Shown here: piece by piece, positions 17,063 through 27,972 of the stretch
Position numbering within the stretch: the stretch's first letter is position 1
Layout: each line of letters starts with the position of its first letter
DNA from: Pandoraea horticolens
GTDB taxonomy: Bacteria > Pseudomonadota > Gammaproteobacteria > Burkholderiales > Burkholderiaceae
DNA: 64,000 nucleotides
Reading direction: 5' to 3'
NCBI RefSeq assembly: GCF_902459555.1
Contig: NZ_CABPSM010000003.1
Location: 248,001-312,000, forward strand
Notes under the pieces: model-generated
What the model was told of the DNA's origin: nothing
The model's database searches: none
The model's input: only the letters and a program-made list of their open reading frames with translations
Translations under genes and position numbers: made by a program

Positions 17063-20000
17063 ATGTCAGAACCTCGCTTCGTCCACCTCCGTCTCCATTC
17101 CGAATACTCGATCGCCGATGGCATCGTGCGGCTCGACGACGTCGTCAAGGCCGCCGCCAAGGACGGTCAGGGCGCGCTCGCGCTGACCGACCTCGCGAAC
17201 ATGTTCGGCGCCATCCGTTTCTACAAGGAAGCCCGCGGCAAAGGCGTCAAGCCGATCATCGGCTGCGACGCCTGGATCACGAATCCGGCCGATCGCGACA
17301 AGCCGTCGCGACTGTTGCTCCTTGCGCGCGACAAGGAGGGCTATCTGAACCTGTGTCAGTTGCTGTCCAAGGCGTGGCTCGGCAATCAGTGGCGCGGTCG
17401 GGCGGAGATCGAGCCGTCGTGGCTTCAGGCCGACGGGCTCGCGCGCGGTCTGCTGGCGCTCTCCGGCGCGCAGATGGGCGATATCGGCGCCGCGCTGGCG
17501 GCGGGCAATCCCGAACTGGCGCTGCAATGCGCGAAGCACTGGGCGAGTGTGTTCCCGGGCGCGTTCTACATCGAGTTGCAGCGCACCGGTCAGGCGGGCA
17601 TGGAAACCTACGTGCAGCAGGCCGTGCAATTGGCGGCGAAAGCCGGGCTGCCCGTCGTCGCCACGCATCCGATCCAGTTCATGACGGCCGACGATTTCAC
17701 CGCGCACGAAGCACGCGTGTGTATTTCGGAAGGTGAGATGCTGGGCAACGCGCGCCGTGTGCGCCGTTTCACGCAGGATCAGAGTTTCCGGACGCAGGAC
17801 GACATGCTCGCCGCGTTCGAGGATGTGCCCTCCGCGCTGGCCAATACGGTCGAGATCGCCAAGCGCTGCAACCTGACGCTTGAACTCGGCAAGCCGAAGC
17901 TGCCGCTCTTCCCCACGCCGGACGGCATGTCGCTCGACGACTACCTCGTGCATCTGTCCAAGGAGGGGCTCGAGACGCGTCTCGCGCAGTTGTTCCCCGA
18001 CGAGGCGGAGCGCGACAAGCAGCGTCCCGATTATTACAAGCGGCTCGACTTCGAGACCGGCACGATCATCAAGATGGGCTTCCCCGGCTACTTCCTGATC
18101 GTGGCCGACTTCATTCAGTGGGCGAAGAACAACGGTGTGCCCGTTGGCCCGGGCCGCGGTTCGGGCGCCGGTTCGCTGGTCGCTTACGCGTTGGGCATCA
18201 CCGACCTCGATCCGCTCAAGTACAACCTGCTGTTCGAGCGCTTCCTGAATCCGGAACGCGTCTCGATGCCCGACTTCGATATCGACTTCTGTCAGGACGG
18301 GCGCGATCGCGTCATTCAGTACGTCAAGGAAAAGTACGGGGCGGACGCCGTCTCCCAGATCGCGACTTTCGGCTCGATGGCCGCCAAGGCGGCGGTGCGC
18401 GACGTCGGCCGTGTGCTCGATCTGGGCTACAACTTCGTCGACGGCATCTCCAAGCTGATCCCGTTCAAACCGGGCAAGCACGTCACCATCGACGATGCGC
18501 TCAAGGAGGAGCCGCAACTCGCCGAGCGCTTTCAGACAGAAGACGAAGTCAAGCAATTGATCGAGTTGGCGCAGCGCGTAGAGGGCCTCACGCGTAACGT
18601 CGGTATGCACGCGGGGGGCGTGTTGATCGCGCCGGGCAAGCTGACGGATTTTTGCCCGCTGTACACGCAGGGCAGCGGCGAAGACGCCAGCGGCGTGGTG
18701 AGCCAGTACGACAAGGACGATGTGGAAGCCGTCGGCCTTGTGAAGTTCGACTTCTTGGGGCTGACAACGCTCACGATCCTGAACTGGGCCGAGCGCTACA
18801 TCAAACGCCTGCATCCAGAGATGGCTGACTGGTCGCTCGATCAGGTCTCGCTCACCGACCCCGCAGCGTTCAGCATCCTCAAGAAAGCCAACACGGTGGC
18901 CGTGTTCCAGTTGGAAAGCCGCGGCATGCAGGGCATGTTGAAGGACGCCCAGCCTGACCGGTTCGAGGACATCATTGCGCTGGTGGCGTTGTATCGACCC
19001 GGCCCGATGGACCTGATCCCGAGCTTCTGCGCCCGTAAGCATGGCCGCGAGAAGGTGGAATACCCGGATCCGCGCGTCGAGCCGGTGCTCCAGGAGACCT
19101 ACGGCATCATGGTCTATCAGGAGCAGGTGATGCAGATGGCGCAGATCATCGGCGGTTACTCGCTCGGTGGCGCTGACCTGTTGCGTCGCGCGATGGGTAA
19201 GAAGAAGGCCGAGGAGATGGCCGAGCACCGCGAGATTTTCGCGAAGGGGGCGGCTGAGAATGGCCTCACGCGCGAAAAATCGGACGAAATCTTCGACTTG
19301 ATGGAGAAGTTCGCGGGCTACGGCTTCAACAAGTCGCACGCGGCCGCATACGCACTTCTCGCGTACTACACCGCCTGGCTCAAGGCGCACCATCCTGCCG
19401 AATTCATGGCCGCCAACATGAGCTTGGCCATGGACGACACGGACAAGGTCAAGATTCTCTACGAAGACTGTCTGTCCAGTGTCAATGGGCTGGGTGTGCT
19501 GCCGCCGGACGTCAACGTATCCGCTTATCGCTTCGAGCCGGCCGATTCGAAGACCGTGCGCTATGGTCTGGGCGCCATCAAGGGCAGCGGTCAGTCGGCG
19601 ATCGAAGAAATTCTGCGTGCCCGCGAAGGCAAGCCGTTCACCGATTTGTTCGACTTCTGCGCGCGGATCGACCGCCGCGTAGTGAATCGCCGCACGATCG
19701 AGGCGTTGATTCGCGCCGGTGCCTTCGACAGCATTCACGAGAATCGTGCGCAGTTGATGGCCTCGGTGCCGATGGCGATGGAAGCCGCCGAACAAGCGAG
19801 TGCTGCTGCCAATCAGGTGAGCCTGTTCGATCTCGGCGACGAAAGCCTGCAAGCGCCGCTGGAGTTGGCGGATGAACCGGCGTGGACCGACAAGCGCAAG
19901 CTGCAGGAAGAGAAGCAGGCGCTCGGTTTCTATCTGTCGGGCCACATGTTCGATTCGTACTCGGACGAAGTGCGCCGCTTCGTGCGCACGCGTATCCGCG

Positions 20001-20647
20001 ATCTCTCCGAGGGGCGCGACAGGCTTGTCGCAGGGGTGATTTCGAGCCTGCGCACGATGATGACCCAGCGCGGCAAGATGCTGATCGTCCAACTCGACGA
20101 TGGCACGGGCACGCTCGAAGTGACGATCTTCAACGAACAGTTCGAGGCGAACAAGCACCTCTTCAAGGAAGACGAACTGCTGATCGTGCAGGGCAATGCA
20201 CGCCCCGACAGCTTTACGGGCGGCTTGCGTTTCACCACCGAAAGTCTGATGGACCTCGGCCGTGCCCGTGCGCGCTTCGCTCGCGCGCTCAAACTGTCGT
20301 TCAACGGTAATGCAGACTGGACGCGCCTGCGCGCCACCCTGCAACCTCACTGCACGATGTACCGCGTGGCGGCTACCGCGAGTTCGGGGGGGGGCGGCTT
20401 CAATGGCGGAGGTGGCTTCAACGGTGGCAGTGGAGGGGGAGGGGGCTTCGGTCGCCGCAATGGCAACGGTAATGGCAACGGCGACGATGACAAGCAAGGC
20501 GGCTTGCCGGTGCACATCGTGTACCGCCGACCGGACGCCGAATGCGAGTCACGGTTGGGCGACGACTGGAAAGTACAGCCGGGCGACGAATTGCTTGGCG
20601 AACTTCGCCAGTGGCTGACACCCGACTCGGTACAGATCATCTATTGA
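17063..20647 (+). CDS. dnaE: DNA polymerase III subunit alpha
   Basis: A 1194-residue replicative polymerase. The PHP domain is at the N-terminus (HLRLHSEYSIADG). The palm aspartates are in PDFDIDFCQDGRD (about residue 405) and in the segment around LESRGMQGML...FEDIIALVALYRPGPM (about 620-650). Helix-hairpin-helix (AGYGFNKSHAAAYALLAY), OB-fold (around residues 1000-1075) and C-terminal regions follow. Unusually, about residues 1102-1145 form a Gly/Asn-rich linker (GGGGFNGGGGFNGGSGGGGG, then GNGNGNGDDD) inside the C-terminal domain. The start at 17063 is the family start, and an upstream in-frame start at 17033 is unlikely. Confidence 0.97.
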   Translation: MSEPRFVHLRLHSEYSIADGIVRLDDVVKAAAKDGQGALALTDLANMFGAIRFYKEARGKGVKPIIGCDAWITNPADRDKPSRLLLLARDKEGYLNLCQLLSKAWLGNQWRGRAEIEPSWLQADGLARGLLALSGAQMGDIGAALAAGNPELALQCAKHWASVFPGAFYIELQRTGQAGMETYVQQAVQLAAKAGLPVVATHPIQFMTADDFTAHEARVCISEGEMLGNARRVRRFTQDQSFRTQDDMLAAFEDVPSALANTVEIAKRCNLTLELGKPKLPLFPTPDGMSLDDYLVHLSKEGLETRLAQLFPDEAERDKQRPDYYKRLDFETGTIIKMGFPGYFLIVADFIQWAKNNGVPVGPGRGSGAGSLVAYALGITDLDPLKYNLLFERFLNPERVSMPDFDIDFCQDGRDRVIQYVKEKYGADAVSQIATFGSMAAKAAVRDVGRVLDLGYNFVDGISKLIPFKPGKHVTIDDALKEEPQLAERFQTEDEVKQLIELAQRVEGLTRNVGMHAGGVLIAPGKLTDFCPLYTQGSGEDASGVVSQYDKDDVEAVGLVKFDFLGLTTLTILNWAERYIKRLHPEMADWSLDQVSLTDPAAFSILKKANTVAVFQLESRGMQGMLKDAQPDRFEDIIALVALYRPGPMDLIPSFCARKHGREKVEYPDPRVEPVLQETYGIMVYQEQVMQMAQIIGGYSLGGADLLRRAMGKKKAEEMAEHREIFAKGAAENGLTREKSDEIFDLMEKFAGYGFNKSHAAAYALLAYYTAWLKAHHPAEFMAANMSLAMDDTDKVKILYEDCLSSVNGLGVLPPDVNVSAYRFEPADSKTVRYGLGAIKGSGQSAIEEILRAREGKPFTDLFDFCARIDRRVVNRRTIEALIRAGAFDSIHENRAQLMASVPMAMEAAEQASAAANQVSLFDLGDESLQAPLELADEPAWTDKRKLQEEKQALGFYLSGHMFDSYSDEVRRFVRTRIRDLSEGRDRLVAGVISSLRTMMTQRGKMLIVQLDDGTGTLEVTIFNEQFEANKHLFKEDELLIVQGNARPDSFTGGLRFTTESLMDLGRARARFARALKLSFNGNADWTRLRATLQPHCTMYRVAATASSGGGGFNGGGGFNGGSGGGGGFGRRNGNGNGNGDDDKQGGLPVHIVYRRPDAECESRLGDDWKVQPGDELLGELRQWLTPDSVQIIY

Positions 20648-20723
20648 TAGCGGGCAGCGTGGCCCGGCGTCGGATGACACTGCCGCAATGCTGTCTGCTA
20701 TTCGGTACAACAAGGAAATCCGG

Positions 20724-21575
20724 ATGTTCTCCATCATCGTTCCGACGTGGAACAACCTCGCGTTGCTGCAGCTATGCGTGCGCAGCATTCGCCAGAATTC
20801 GCGCCATCAGCATCAGATCATCGTCCACGTGAACGATGGGTCGGACGGCTCGCTCGAGTGGGTGCGGGCCGAGGGGATCGAGCATACGGCGTCGCCGGAC
20901 AACATCGGTATCTGCTACGCCGTGAATCAGGCGGCGGCGCTCGCGCGCGAGAAGTACATTGTCTATCTGAACGACGATATGTACTGCTGCCCCGGTTGGG
21001 ACAGTGCGCTCGTCGAGCGAGCCGAAGCCATGCCCGATAAGGCTTTCATGCTCTCAGGCACTATGATCGAGCCGGTCGACACCCACAATCCGTGTGTGCT
21101 CGTGCACGACTTCGGTCGTGACGTCGATACCTTCGACGAAGCGGGGTTGCTCGCTGCGTTGCCGACCTACGCCAAGCCCGACTGGTTTGGCGCTACCTGG
21201 CCGCCGACGCTCGTGCATCGTGACTGGTGGTTCCTCGTCGGTGGCTACAGCACCGAGCTGAGTCCAGGCATGAGCAGCGACAACGATTTCTCGATGAAGA
21301 TGTGGGCCGCAGGGGCACGCCGATTTGTTGGCGTAGGCGCGAGCCTTGTCTACCACTTCCAATGCAAGAGCACAGGCAAGGTTGTGAAGAACGACGGTCG
21401 CACGCAATTCCTGCGCAAGTGGGGCATGACGCAGTCCATCTTCGATCGCTACTATCTGCGTCGCGGCAAGCCAGCGCCGGCAGGCAGCGACGGACGTCTG
21501 CCCGAGCCCGTCGATGACGGCAAGCTGCGTTGGGAGCTGTTCCGATCGCGCGTGAAGCGTGCGCTCGCGAAGTAA
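20724..21575 (+). CDS. Family 2 glycosyltransferase
   Basis: A 283-residue GT-A-fold transferase without a membrane anchor. The nucleotide-binding N-terminus reads FSIIVPTWNNLALLQLCVRSI, followed by VNDGSDGSLEW and the metal-binding NDD in VYLNDDMYCCPGWD. The acceptor-side region contains SSDNDFSMKMWAAG. The sugar donor and acceptor are not predictable, though the neighbouring WaaE-like gene suggests cell-surface glycan synthesis. The start at 20724 has an AAGGA site at 20712-20716. It is separated from dnaE by 76 bases and followed by a bidirectional terminator. Confidence 0.88.
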   Translation: MFSIIVPTWNNLALLQLCVRSIRQNSRHQHQIIVHVNDGSDGSLEWVRAEGIEHTASPDNIGICYAVNQAAALAREKYIVYLNDDMYCCPGWDSALVERAEAMPDKAFMLSGTMIEPVDTHNPCVLVHDFGRDVDTFDEAGLLAALPTYAKPDWFGATWPPTLVHRDWWFLVGGYSTELSPGMSSDNDFSMKMWAAGARRFVGVGASLVYHFQCKSTGKVVKNDGRTQFLRKWGMTQSIFDRYYLRRGKPAPAGSDGRLPEPVDDGKLRWELFRSRVKRALAK

Positions 21576-21595
21576 CGTCGAAAGTGTCGATGTGG

Positions 21596-21625
21596 AAAAA
21601 AACGGACGCCATGTGCGTCCGTTTT
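21596..21625. terminator. Bidirectional terminator between two glycosyltransferase genes
   Basis: Perfect stem AACGGACGC (21601-21609) and GCGTCCGTT (21615-21623), loop CATGT. A seven-base A-run on the left and a short T-run on the right mean it works best for the leftward gene (21658-22440) and also serves the rightward one. Confidence 0.88.
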
Positions 21626-21657
21626 GCTTGAAGGGCGTTGCGTCGGTGCTGTCGGCG

Positions 21658-22440
21658 TCAGACGTCTCCGCGCAGCAGCAGGGCGTACTTGAGGAACGCG
21701 CTGCGCGCATTCATTCGCGCAATCGCGGCACCGGTGGCGCCATCGAGAAACCCACGGCGCAACACGTAGGTGCGCACGAACGCCCATCCGCCATTGATCC
21801 ACGGTTTGAGCGCAGAGACTCGCTTGCCGCGCAACGCCATCTCTTTCGCGCCCGCGCGTGCATAGCGTTGCACTTTGTCCTCGACCTGACGGGCTTCGGT
21901 ATAGCTGTAGTGCAGCAGATGATGGGCAAGTGTGCCGATCTCGCCGTCGACAATCACGCGCTCATGCACGAGATTATCGGAGAAGCAACCGGCCTCGCGC
22001 CGAAACAGCCGCAGCACGTAGTCGGGGTACCAGCCGCAGTGCCGCACCCAGTGCCCGAGGAATTGCGACAGGCGAGGCATGCGATACCCCGTGTGAGTGC
22101 CTTGTTCAATCGCCGTCGCAATGTCGGCGGCCAACTCAGGCGTGATGCGCTCGTCGGCATCGAGCGAGAGCACCCACGGCTGGGTAGCGTGCGACAGGGC
22201 ACGGTTCTTTTGCGGACCGAAGCCGGGCCAATCGGGCGTGACGTGGACTTCGGCGCCTGCGGCGCGTGCGATGTCTGCGGTGCCGTCCGTGCTGGCGTTA
22301 TCGACCACGACAATCTGGGAGGCAAACGACTGCACCGACGCAATGCACCCGGCAATGTTGTGGCGCTCGTTGCGCGTGAGGATCGTCACCGTGAGGGGCA
22401 GACGCGGCAACGAGGAGGCGAGCGGTGTAGCTTCGATCAT
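21658..22440 (-). CDS. WaaE/LgtF-type lipopolysaccharide core glycosyltransferase (GT2)
   Basis: A 260-residue transferase of the beta-1,4-glucosyltransferase WaaE/KdtX-like group. It starts with TVTILTRNERHNIAGCIASV, has VDNASTDGTADIA for the nucleotide site and the DxD motif in LSLDADERITPEL. Family-specific motifs follow: YRMPRLSQFLGHWVRHCGW, YVLRLFRR and NLVHERV. It probably adds a hexose to the inner core heptose region on the cytoplasmic face. Its stop lies 35 bases from the shared terminator. It lies downstream of recQ in the same direction with a 61-base gap. Confidence 0.88.
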   Translation of the reverse strand: MIEATPLASSLPRLPLTVTILTRNERHNIAGCIASVQSFASQIVVVDNASTDGTADIARAAGAEVHVTPDWPGFGPQKNRALSHATQPWVLSLDADERITPELAADIATAIEQGTHTGYRMPRLSQFLGHWVRHCGWYPDYVLRLFRREAGCFSDNLVHERVIVDGEIGTLAHHLLHYSYTEARQVEDKVQRYARAGAKEMALRGKRVSALKPWINGGWAFVRTYVLRRGFLDGATGAAIARMNARSAFLKYALLLRGDV

Positions 22441-22501
22441 GAGAGTTCACGAAATGGCGGCATCGGACCCGCAGGCCGGGGAGTCATCTCGCGTCGTCGG
22501 C

Positions 22502-24310
22502 TCAGGCGTTGAGCAACTCGACGAGCGCTTCGCCGTAGCGTTCGATCTTGGCTTCACCGAGTCCGGTGATGTCGACGAGACCTTCGCGATGGCGCGGGCG
22601 GCGTTGGGCAAGCTCACGCAGCGTCCGGTCGTGCAGGATAACGTATGCGGGCACCTGCTGCGTCTTGGCCATCTCCTGCCGCCAGGCACGCAACTTGTCG
22701 AACAGTTGCTGATCGGCGGGGTCCAGTTCGATGGCCGGCGACGATGCGTAGCCGGCAAAGCGGCTCTTCTTGCCGACAGCGGGACGCTGACGTCGCAACG
22801 AGAGCGTGGTTTCCCCTTTGAGCACCGGGCGTGCGGCTGCATTCAGCGTCAGCGCACCGTACTGACTGCTGTCGGGCTCGATGATGCCGTGAGCGATCAA
22901 CTGACGGAACACTGCGCGCCAGCCCTGATCGTCGAGTTCGCCGCCGACACCGAACGTCGGCAGGGTTTCGTGCCCGAATTGACGAATCTTGTCGGTGCTG
23001 CGCCCGCGCAGCAGATCCACCAGATGCCCGGCGCCAAAGCGCTGACCCGTGCGCAGAATGGCCGAGAGCGCCTTCTGGGCGGCGATAGTGCCGTCGAAGA
23101 CTTCCGGCGGATTCAGGCAGACGTCGCAATTGCCACAAGGCTCGCTCGCCTCGCCGAAATACGACAGCAGCACGGTGCGGCGGCAGCGCGGCGCTTCGCA
23201 ATAACCGAGCAGAGCGTCGAGTTTCTGGCGCTCGATGCGCTTTTGCAGGTCCGGCGCGTTCGATTCGTCGATGCGGCTGCGATGCACCACGACGTCATTC
23301 AGCCCGTAAGTCATCCAGGCTTCGGCGGGTTCACCGTCACGCCCGGCACGTCCCGTCTCCTGGTAATAGGCCTCGAGGCTCTTGGGCAGATCCAGGTGCG
23401 CGACAAAACGCACATCCGGCTTGTCGATGCCCATGCCGAAAGCCACGGTCGCCGACATGACCAGCCCTTCCTCGCGCAGAAACCGCTGCTGGTGCGTGCG
23501 ACGCACCTCTGCATCGAGCCCGGCGTGATAGGGCAGCGCCGGAATGCCTTGCGTTTCGAGCCACGCAGCCGTTTCTTCCACTTTCTTGCGCGACAGGCAG
23601 TAGACGATGCCGGCCTCGCCGCGATGCCGTGCGAGAAAGGCCAGCAACTGCTTGCGGGGATTGTCGCGGTCGACGATCTCGTAACGAATGTTCGGCCGGT
23701 CGAAGCTGGAGACGAACAAGCGCGCTTCGGTCAGGCCGAGGCGCGTCTGGATCTCGTCGCGTGTCGCGTTGTCTGCCGTGGCGGTCAGCGCGATGCGCGG
23801 CACACGCGGATAGCGTTCGTGCAGCGCCGAGAGCTGAATGTACTCGGGACGGAAGTCATGCCCCCATTGGGAAACGCAATGCGCTTCGTCAATGGCGAAC
23901 AGCGCCAATTGTCCGCGTTCGTCGAGCCGGTCGAGCAGATCGAGAAACCGCTCCGTCAGCAGGCGCTCGGGCGCGACGTAGAGCAGATCGAGCTCACCAC
24001 GCGCGGCGCGGCGCTCGGTATCGAGCGCTTCATCGAAGCTGAGACTGGAATTCAGATAGGCGGCGCGCACCCCCGCTTGCAGCAAGGCATCGACCTGATC
24101 CTGCATGAGCGCGATGAGCGGCGAGACGACAATGCCGATGCCGTCGCGCAGCAGCGCGGGAATCTGAAAACAAAGAGATTTGCCACCACCGGTCGGCATC
24201 AGGACGAGAGCATCGCCCCCGTCGGCCACATGGTCGACGATGGCGGCTTGATCGCCACGGAATGCGTTATAGCCGAATACGGTACGGAGGACTTCGAGTG
24301 CGCTTGCCAT
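22502..24310 (-). CDS. recQ: ATP-dependent DNA helicase RecQ
   Basis: A 602-residue 3'-5' helicase. Walker A is in [16 protein letters not shown] and the DEAH box in [19 protein letters not shown]. Domain 2 motifs include [17 protein letters not shown] and [12 protein letters not shown]. The RQC zinc site is formed by CEAPRCRR and CGNCDVC, and an HRDC domain closes the protein ([13 protein letters not shown]...[19 protein letters not shown]). Standard length for proteobacterial RecQ. It is divergent from msbA with a 163-base spacer containing TAGAAT-like elements near 24440. Confidence 0.97.
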   Translation of the reverse strand: MASALEVLRTVFGYNAFRGDQAAIVDHVADGGDALVLMPTGGGKSLCFQIPALLRDGIGIVVSPLIALMQDQVDALLQAGVRAAYLNSSLSFDEALDTERRAARGELDLLYVAPERLLTERFLDLLDRLDERGQLALFAIDEAHCVSQWGHDFRPEYIQLSALHERYPRVPRIALTATADNATRDEIQTRLGLTEARLFVSSFDRPNIRYEIVDRDNPRKQLLAFLARHRGEAGIVYCLSRKKVEETAAWLETQGIPALPYHAGLDAEVRRTHQQRFLREEGLVMSATVAFGMGIDKPDVRFVAHLDLPKSLEAYYQETGRAGRDGEPAEAWMTYGLNDVVVHRSRIDESNAPDLQKRIERQKLDALLGYCEAPRCRRTVLLSYFGEASEPCGNCDVCLNPPEVFDGTIAAQKALSAILRTGQRFGAGHLVDLLRGRSTDKIRQFGHETLPTFGVGGELDDQGWRAVFRQLIAHGIIEPDSSQYGALTLNAAARPVLKGETTLSLRRQRPAVGKKSRFAGYASSPAIELDPADQQLFDKLRAWRQEMAKTQQVPAYVILHDRTLRELAQRRPRHREGLVDITGLGEAKIERYGEALVELLNA

Positions 24311-24473
24311 GGGCGGGAGTATACCGGTTCCACCCGGGCTTCGGCGTGCCAGAGGCCTCGGATTGCGGGCATCGTGGCGAATTTTGCGGCGGCGTCCGAG
24401 TCCGCTCGGGACGTGTCCCGGCGAGACCGGCCGGTACGATAGAATAGCGGTTTTTCCGCCGTCCCCAACCTAC

Positions 24474-26222
24474 ATGAGCGCACCCCACAAGCCCACCGGA
24501 CCGATTTTGCGGCGTCTGCTGGGCTATCTCCAGCCGTATTGGCATATGGGCCTGCTAGCCGTTCTCGCGATGGCGCTCGTAGCCGCAACGGAAGCGGCGA
24601 TACCGGCGGTCCTCAAGCCGGTGCTCGACAAGGGCTTTTCGGGGGGCGATCCGTGGACGCTCTGGTACGTACCCGCTGCCGTGATCGGTTTGGCCGTCAT
24701 CCGTGGGCTGGCGCAGTATTCGGCCAACTACATGCTCTCGTGGGTGTCGAACCGCGTGCTGCTCGATCTGCGCGTGCGCATGTTCGAGCGTTTGCTGCAT
24801 GCGCCGGCTGCCTTTTACCAGCGCGAGACGACCAGCACGCTCATCAACGCGCTCGTCTACGAAGTCAATCAGGTGCTTGGCGTGCTCACCACGGTGCTCA
24901 TCACGCTCGTGCGCGATTCACTGACCGTTGTCGGCCTGCTGGGCTATTTGTTCTACCTGAACTGGCGCCTCACGCTTGTCGTGGCAGTGATTCTGCCGCT
25001 CATCGGCTGGCTCGTCGGCAAGATCAATCGACGCCTGCGCCGCCTGAACCGCGAGCAGCAGACGCTGACCAACGCGCTGTCGTACGTGGTCGAGGAGGCC
25101 GTGGGCGGCTACAAGGTGGTGAAGATCCACAACGGCGAAGCGTATGAAAAGTCGCGCTTCGACAAGATGACCAGCACGCTGCGCGGCTATGCCATGCGTG
25201 TGACCGTCTCGGGCGGCCTGGCGCAGCCGGTTACGCAGGCCCTGGCCTCTCTGGCTCTGGCCATTGTCATCACGGTGGCGATGATCGAGTCGTCCTCGGG
25301 CGAGATGACGGTCGGGGGCTTCACGGCATTCGTCACGGCGTTGTTGCTCGTCGTCTCCCCGCTCAAGCATCTGATGGACGTCAATCAGCCGTTGCAGCGC
25401 GGCGTGACGGCTGCCGAGCTGATTTTCGAAGTCATGGACGTCGAAGTCGAGCCGCTCGGCGGCGAGCGCAGGCTCGAGCGCGCCAAGGGGCGCGTGACGT
25501 TCGATCAGGTGAGCTTCAACTACGGCGCCAGCGAGCGTCCGACACTCGACCGGATCTCGCTCGATGTAGCGCCGGGCGAGATGGTGGCGCTGGTGGGGCC
25601 GTCCGGCAGTGGCAAGACGACGCTGGTCAATCTGGTGCCGCGGTTCTTCGACCCGACCGGCGGGCGGATTCTGCTCGACGATATTGCGCTGACCGACCTG
25701 CGTCTGGCCGATTTGCGTCGCCAGATCGCGTTCGTGAGTCAGGACGTCGTGCTCTTCAACGACACCGTTGCGGCGAACGTGGCCTATGGTCAGGAGATCG
25801 ATGCCGAACGCGTGCAGGCGGCATTGCGCGCGGCCAATCTGGCCGAAGCGGTGGCGGCCATGCCCGAGGGTGTCGAAACGCTCGTGGGCGACAACGGCAT
25901 GCGCCTGTCGGGTGGTCAGCGTCAGCGTCTGGCCATTGCGCGGGCGATCTACAAGGACGCGCCGATCCTGATTCTCGACGAAGCGACATCGGCACTCGAT
26001 TCGGAGTCGGAACGTTATGTGCAGGCTGCGCTCGAAGTGTTGATGGAAGGGCGTACCACGCTGGTGATCGCGCACCGCCTCTCGACCATCGAGCGCGCGG
26101 ATCGCATTGTCGTGCTCGAGCACGGCCGGATCGTGGAGCAGGGCTCGCACCAGGCACTGGTGGCGCATAATGGCCTTTACGCACATCTGCACCGCATTCA
26201 GTATACGCAGCAGGAAGCCTGA
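24474..26222 (+). CDS. msbA: Lipid A export permease/ATP-binding protein MsbA
   Basis: A 582-residue ABC half-transporter that flips lipid A-core across the inner membrane. Six membrane segments occupy about residues 15-320 ([22 protein letters not shown] is the first). The nucleotide-binding domain carries Walker [10 protein letters not shown], the Q-loop FVSQD, the signature [14 protein letters not shown] and Walker [13 protein letters not shown]. The EAA-like coupling region matches the MsbA subfamily rather than drug exporters, and the nearby LPS glycosyltransferase supports the role. The start at 24474 (MSAPHKPTG) begins the conserved region. Confidence 0.95.
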   Translation: MSAPHKPTGPILRRLLGYLQPYWHMGLLAVLAMALVAATEAAIPAVLKPVLDKGFSGGDPWTLWYVPAAVIGLAVIRGLAQYSANYMLSWVSNRVLLDLRVRMFERLLHAPAAFYQRETTSTLINALVYEVNQVLGVLTTVLITLVRDSLTVVGLLGYLFYLNWRLTLVVAVILPLIGWLVGKINRRLRRLNREQQTLTNALSYVVEEAVGGYKVVKIHNGEAYEKSRFDKMTSTLRGYAMRVTVSGGLAQPVTQALASLALAIVITVAMIESSSGEMTVGGFTAFVTALLLVVSPLKHLMDVNQPLQRGVTAAELIFEVMDVEVEPLGGERRLERAKGRVTFDQVSFNYGASERPTLDRISLDVAPGEMVALVGPSGSGKTTLVNLVPRFFDPTGGRILLDDIALTDLRLADLRRQIAFVSQDVVLFNDTVAANVAYGQEIDAERVQAALRAANLAEAVAAMPEGVETLVGDNGMRLSGGQRQRLAIARAIYKDAPILILDEATSALDSESERYVQAALEVLMEGRTTLVIAHRLSTIERADRIVVLEHGRIVEQGSHQALVAHNGLYAHLHRIQYTQQEA

Positions 26223-26287
26223 CGTCGCATCGCATTGCGAACGTCGGACCTTATCCGCCCTTATCCGCCCGATTTGAGGAGATCACG

Positions 26288-26869
26288 ATGAGCCAGCCGT
26301 CGATCAGTCGTTTCCCCGTGCCCGATCTCGCCGCGCTGCCGGCCGATATTCGGGCGCGTATCGACGAAGTGCAGGAAAAGGCGGGCTTCATTCCGAACGT
26401 GTTCCTCACATTGGCGCATCGTCCCGACGAGTTTCGCGCGTTTTTCGCCTATCACGATGCGCTGATGCTCAAAGACGGCAATCTAAGCAAGGGCGAGCGC
26501 GAGATGATCGTGGTCGCCACGAGCGCCGCGAATCGGTGTCTTTACTGCGTGGTCGCACATGGTGCGCTGGTGCGCATCTATGAAAAGCAGCCGCTGCTGG
26601 CCGATCAGGTGGCCGTCAACTATCTCAAGGCGGACCTCACGCCGCGTCAGAAGGCGATTCTCTCGTTCGCGATGAAGGTTTGCGAGCGCTCCCACGAGGT
26701 GGGCGACGACGATTACGCCACGCTGCGCGAACACGGTCTCGACGACGATGATATCTGGGACATTGCCGCGATCACCGCTTTTTTCGGCATGTCCAACCGC
26801 ATCGCGAATGCGATTTCGATGCGGCCCAACGACGAATTCTTCTTGATGGGACGCGTGCCGCGCAAATGA
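26288..26869 (+). CDS. Uncharacterised peroxidase-related protein (AhpD-like)
   Basis: A 193-residue member of the AhpD superfamily's peroxidase-related group. The CxxC active site is in [13 protein letters not shown] (Cys84, Cys87, His91), and the family-typical N-terminus has [23 protein letters not shown]. Presumably a thiol-dependent peroxidase or alkylhydroperoxidase. RBS TGAGGAG at 26275-26281. Upstream, the 10-base unit TTATCCGCCC is exactly duplicated at 26251-26270. It lies between msbA and rfbB on the same strand. Confidence 0.88.
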   Translation: MSQPSISRFPVPDLAALPADIRARIDEVQEKAGFIPNVFLTLAHRPDEFRAFFAYHDALMLKDGNLSKGEREMIVVATSAANRCLYCVVAHGALVRIYEKQPLLADQVAVNYLKADLTPRQKAILSFAMKVCERSHEVGDDDYATLREHGLDDDDIWDIAAITAFFGMSNRIANAISMRPNDEFFLMGRVPRK

Positions 26870-26900
26870 GGCCGCGCCTGTAACCCTTTATCTGCAACCC

Positions 26901-27965
26901 ATGATCTTTGTGACAGGTGGCGCCGGATTCATCGGTGCAAATTTCGTTCTGGACTGGCTCGCGCAGCATGACGAGCCGGTACTGACTATCGACAAGCTCA
27001 CGTATGCGGGCAATCTGGCCAATCTGGCCAGTCTTGAGCACGACCCGCGGCATCGCTTTGCGCAAGTGGACATTTGCGATCGCGCAGCCCTCGATCGCTT
27101 GTATGCGGAGCACTGCCCACGCGCCGTGCTGCACTTCGCGGCAGAGAGCCATGTCGATCGCTCGATCCACGGTCCCGGGGACTTTGTGCAGACGAACATC
27201 GTCGGCACGTTCACGATGCTCGAAGCGGCCCGCGCTTATTGGGGAACGCTCGATGGCGAGGCGCGCGATGCCTTTCGCTTCCTGCACGTCTCGACGGACG
27301 AAGTCTATGGCTCGCTGAGCCCGACCGATCCGGCGTTCACGGAGACGACCCCTTACGCGCCCAACAGCCCGTACTCGGCATCGAAAGCAGGCTCCGATCA
27401 TCTCGTGCGCGCCTACCACCACACGTACGGCTTGCCGACTCTGACGACCAACTGCTCGAACAACTACGGCCCGTACCAATTCCCCGAAAAACTTATTCCG
27501 CTGGTGATCGCGAATGCACTGGCCGGTAAGCCGCTGCCGATCTATGGCGACGGCAGCAACGTGCGCGACTGGTTGTACGTTGGCGACCACTGTTCCGCGA
27601 TTCGCGAAGTGCTCGCCAGGGGCGCCTTGGGCGAGGTATACAACGTCGGTGGGTGGAATGAGCAGAGCAACCTGTCGGTGGTGAAGCATCTGTGCGTGTT
27701 GCTCGACGAACTGTCGCCGCGTCACGACGGCAAGTCGTATGCCGATCAGATCACGTTCGTCATCGACCGTCCCGGACACGATCGACGCTATGCTATCGAC
27801 GCGCGCAAGCTCGAGCGCGAACTGGGCTGGCGCCCTGCCGAGACGTTCGAGACCGGCATGCGCAAGACGGTGCAGTGGTATCTCACCAACGGCGAGTGGG
27901 TACGCCAGGTGCAGTCGGGCGAGTACCAGCGCTGGATCGAAACGCATTATCAAAAGAACGATTGA
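26901..27965 (+). CDS. rfbB: dTDP-glucose 4,6-dehydratase
   Basis: A 354-residue extended SDR enzyme, the second step of dTDP-rhamnose-type sugar synthesis. The NAD-binding GxxGxxG is in [13 protein letters not shown]. The catalytic region is STDEVYG (Thr and Asp/Glu of the dehydratase triad) and [15 protein letters not shown] (Tyr-x-x-x-Lys). [17 protein letters not shown] is the family signature for this enzyme. It is seven bases upstream of rfbA and clearly operonic. Confidence 0.97.
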   Translation: MIFVTGGAGFIGANFVLDWLAQHDEPVLTIDKLTYAGNLANLASLEHDPRHRFAQVDICDRAALDRLYAEHCPRAVLHFAAESHVDRSIHGPGDFVQTNIVGTFTMLEAARAYWGTLDGEARDAFRFLHVSTDEVYGSLSPTDPAFTETTPYAPNSPYSASKAGSDHLVRAYHHTYGLPTLTTNCSNNYGPYQFPEKLIPLVIANALAGKPLPIYGDGSNVRDWLYVGDHCSAIREVLARGALGEVYNVGGWNEQSNLSVVKHLCVLLDELSPRHDGKSYADQITFVIDRPGHDRRYAIDARKLERELGWRPAETFETGMRKTVQWYLTNGEWVRQVQSGEYQRWIETHYQKND

Positions 27966-27972
27966 GGCACGC

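Noticed and set aside
17066-20515. A very long open frame antisense to dnaE (about 1149 codons)
   Set aside because: It is the mirror frame of a real GC-rich gene with G/C-biased third positions; its translation shows no domain and dnaE is certain.
26251-26270. Exact tandem duplication TTATCCGCCC x2 as a functional repeat
   Set aside because: Just two short copies in a small spacer with no further pattern; probably a chance slippage duplication.
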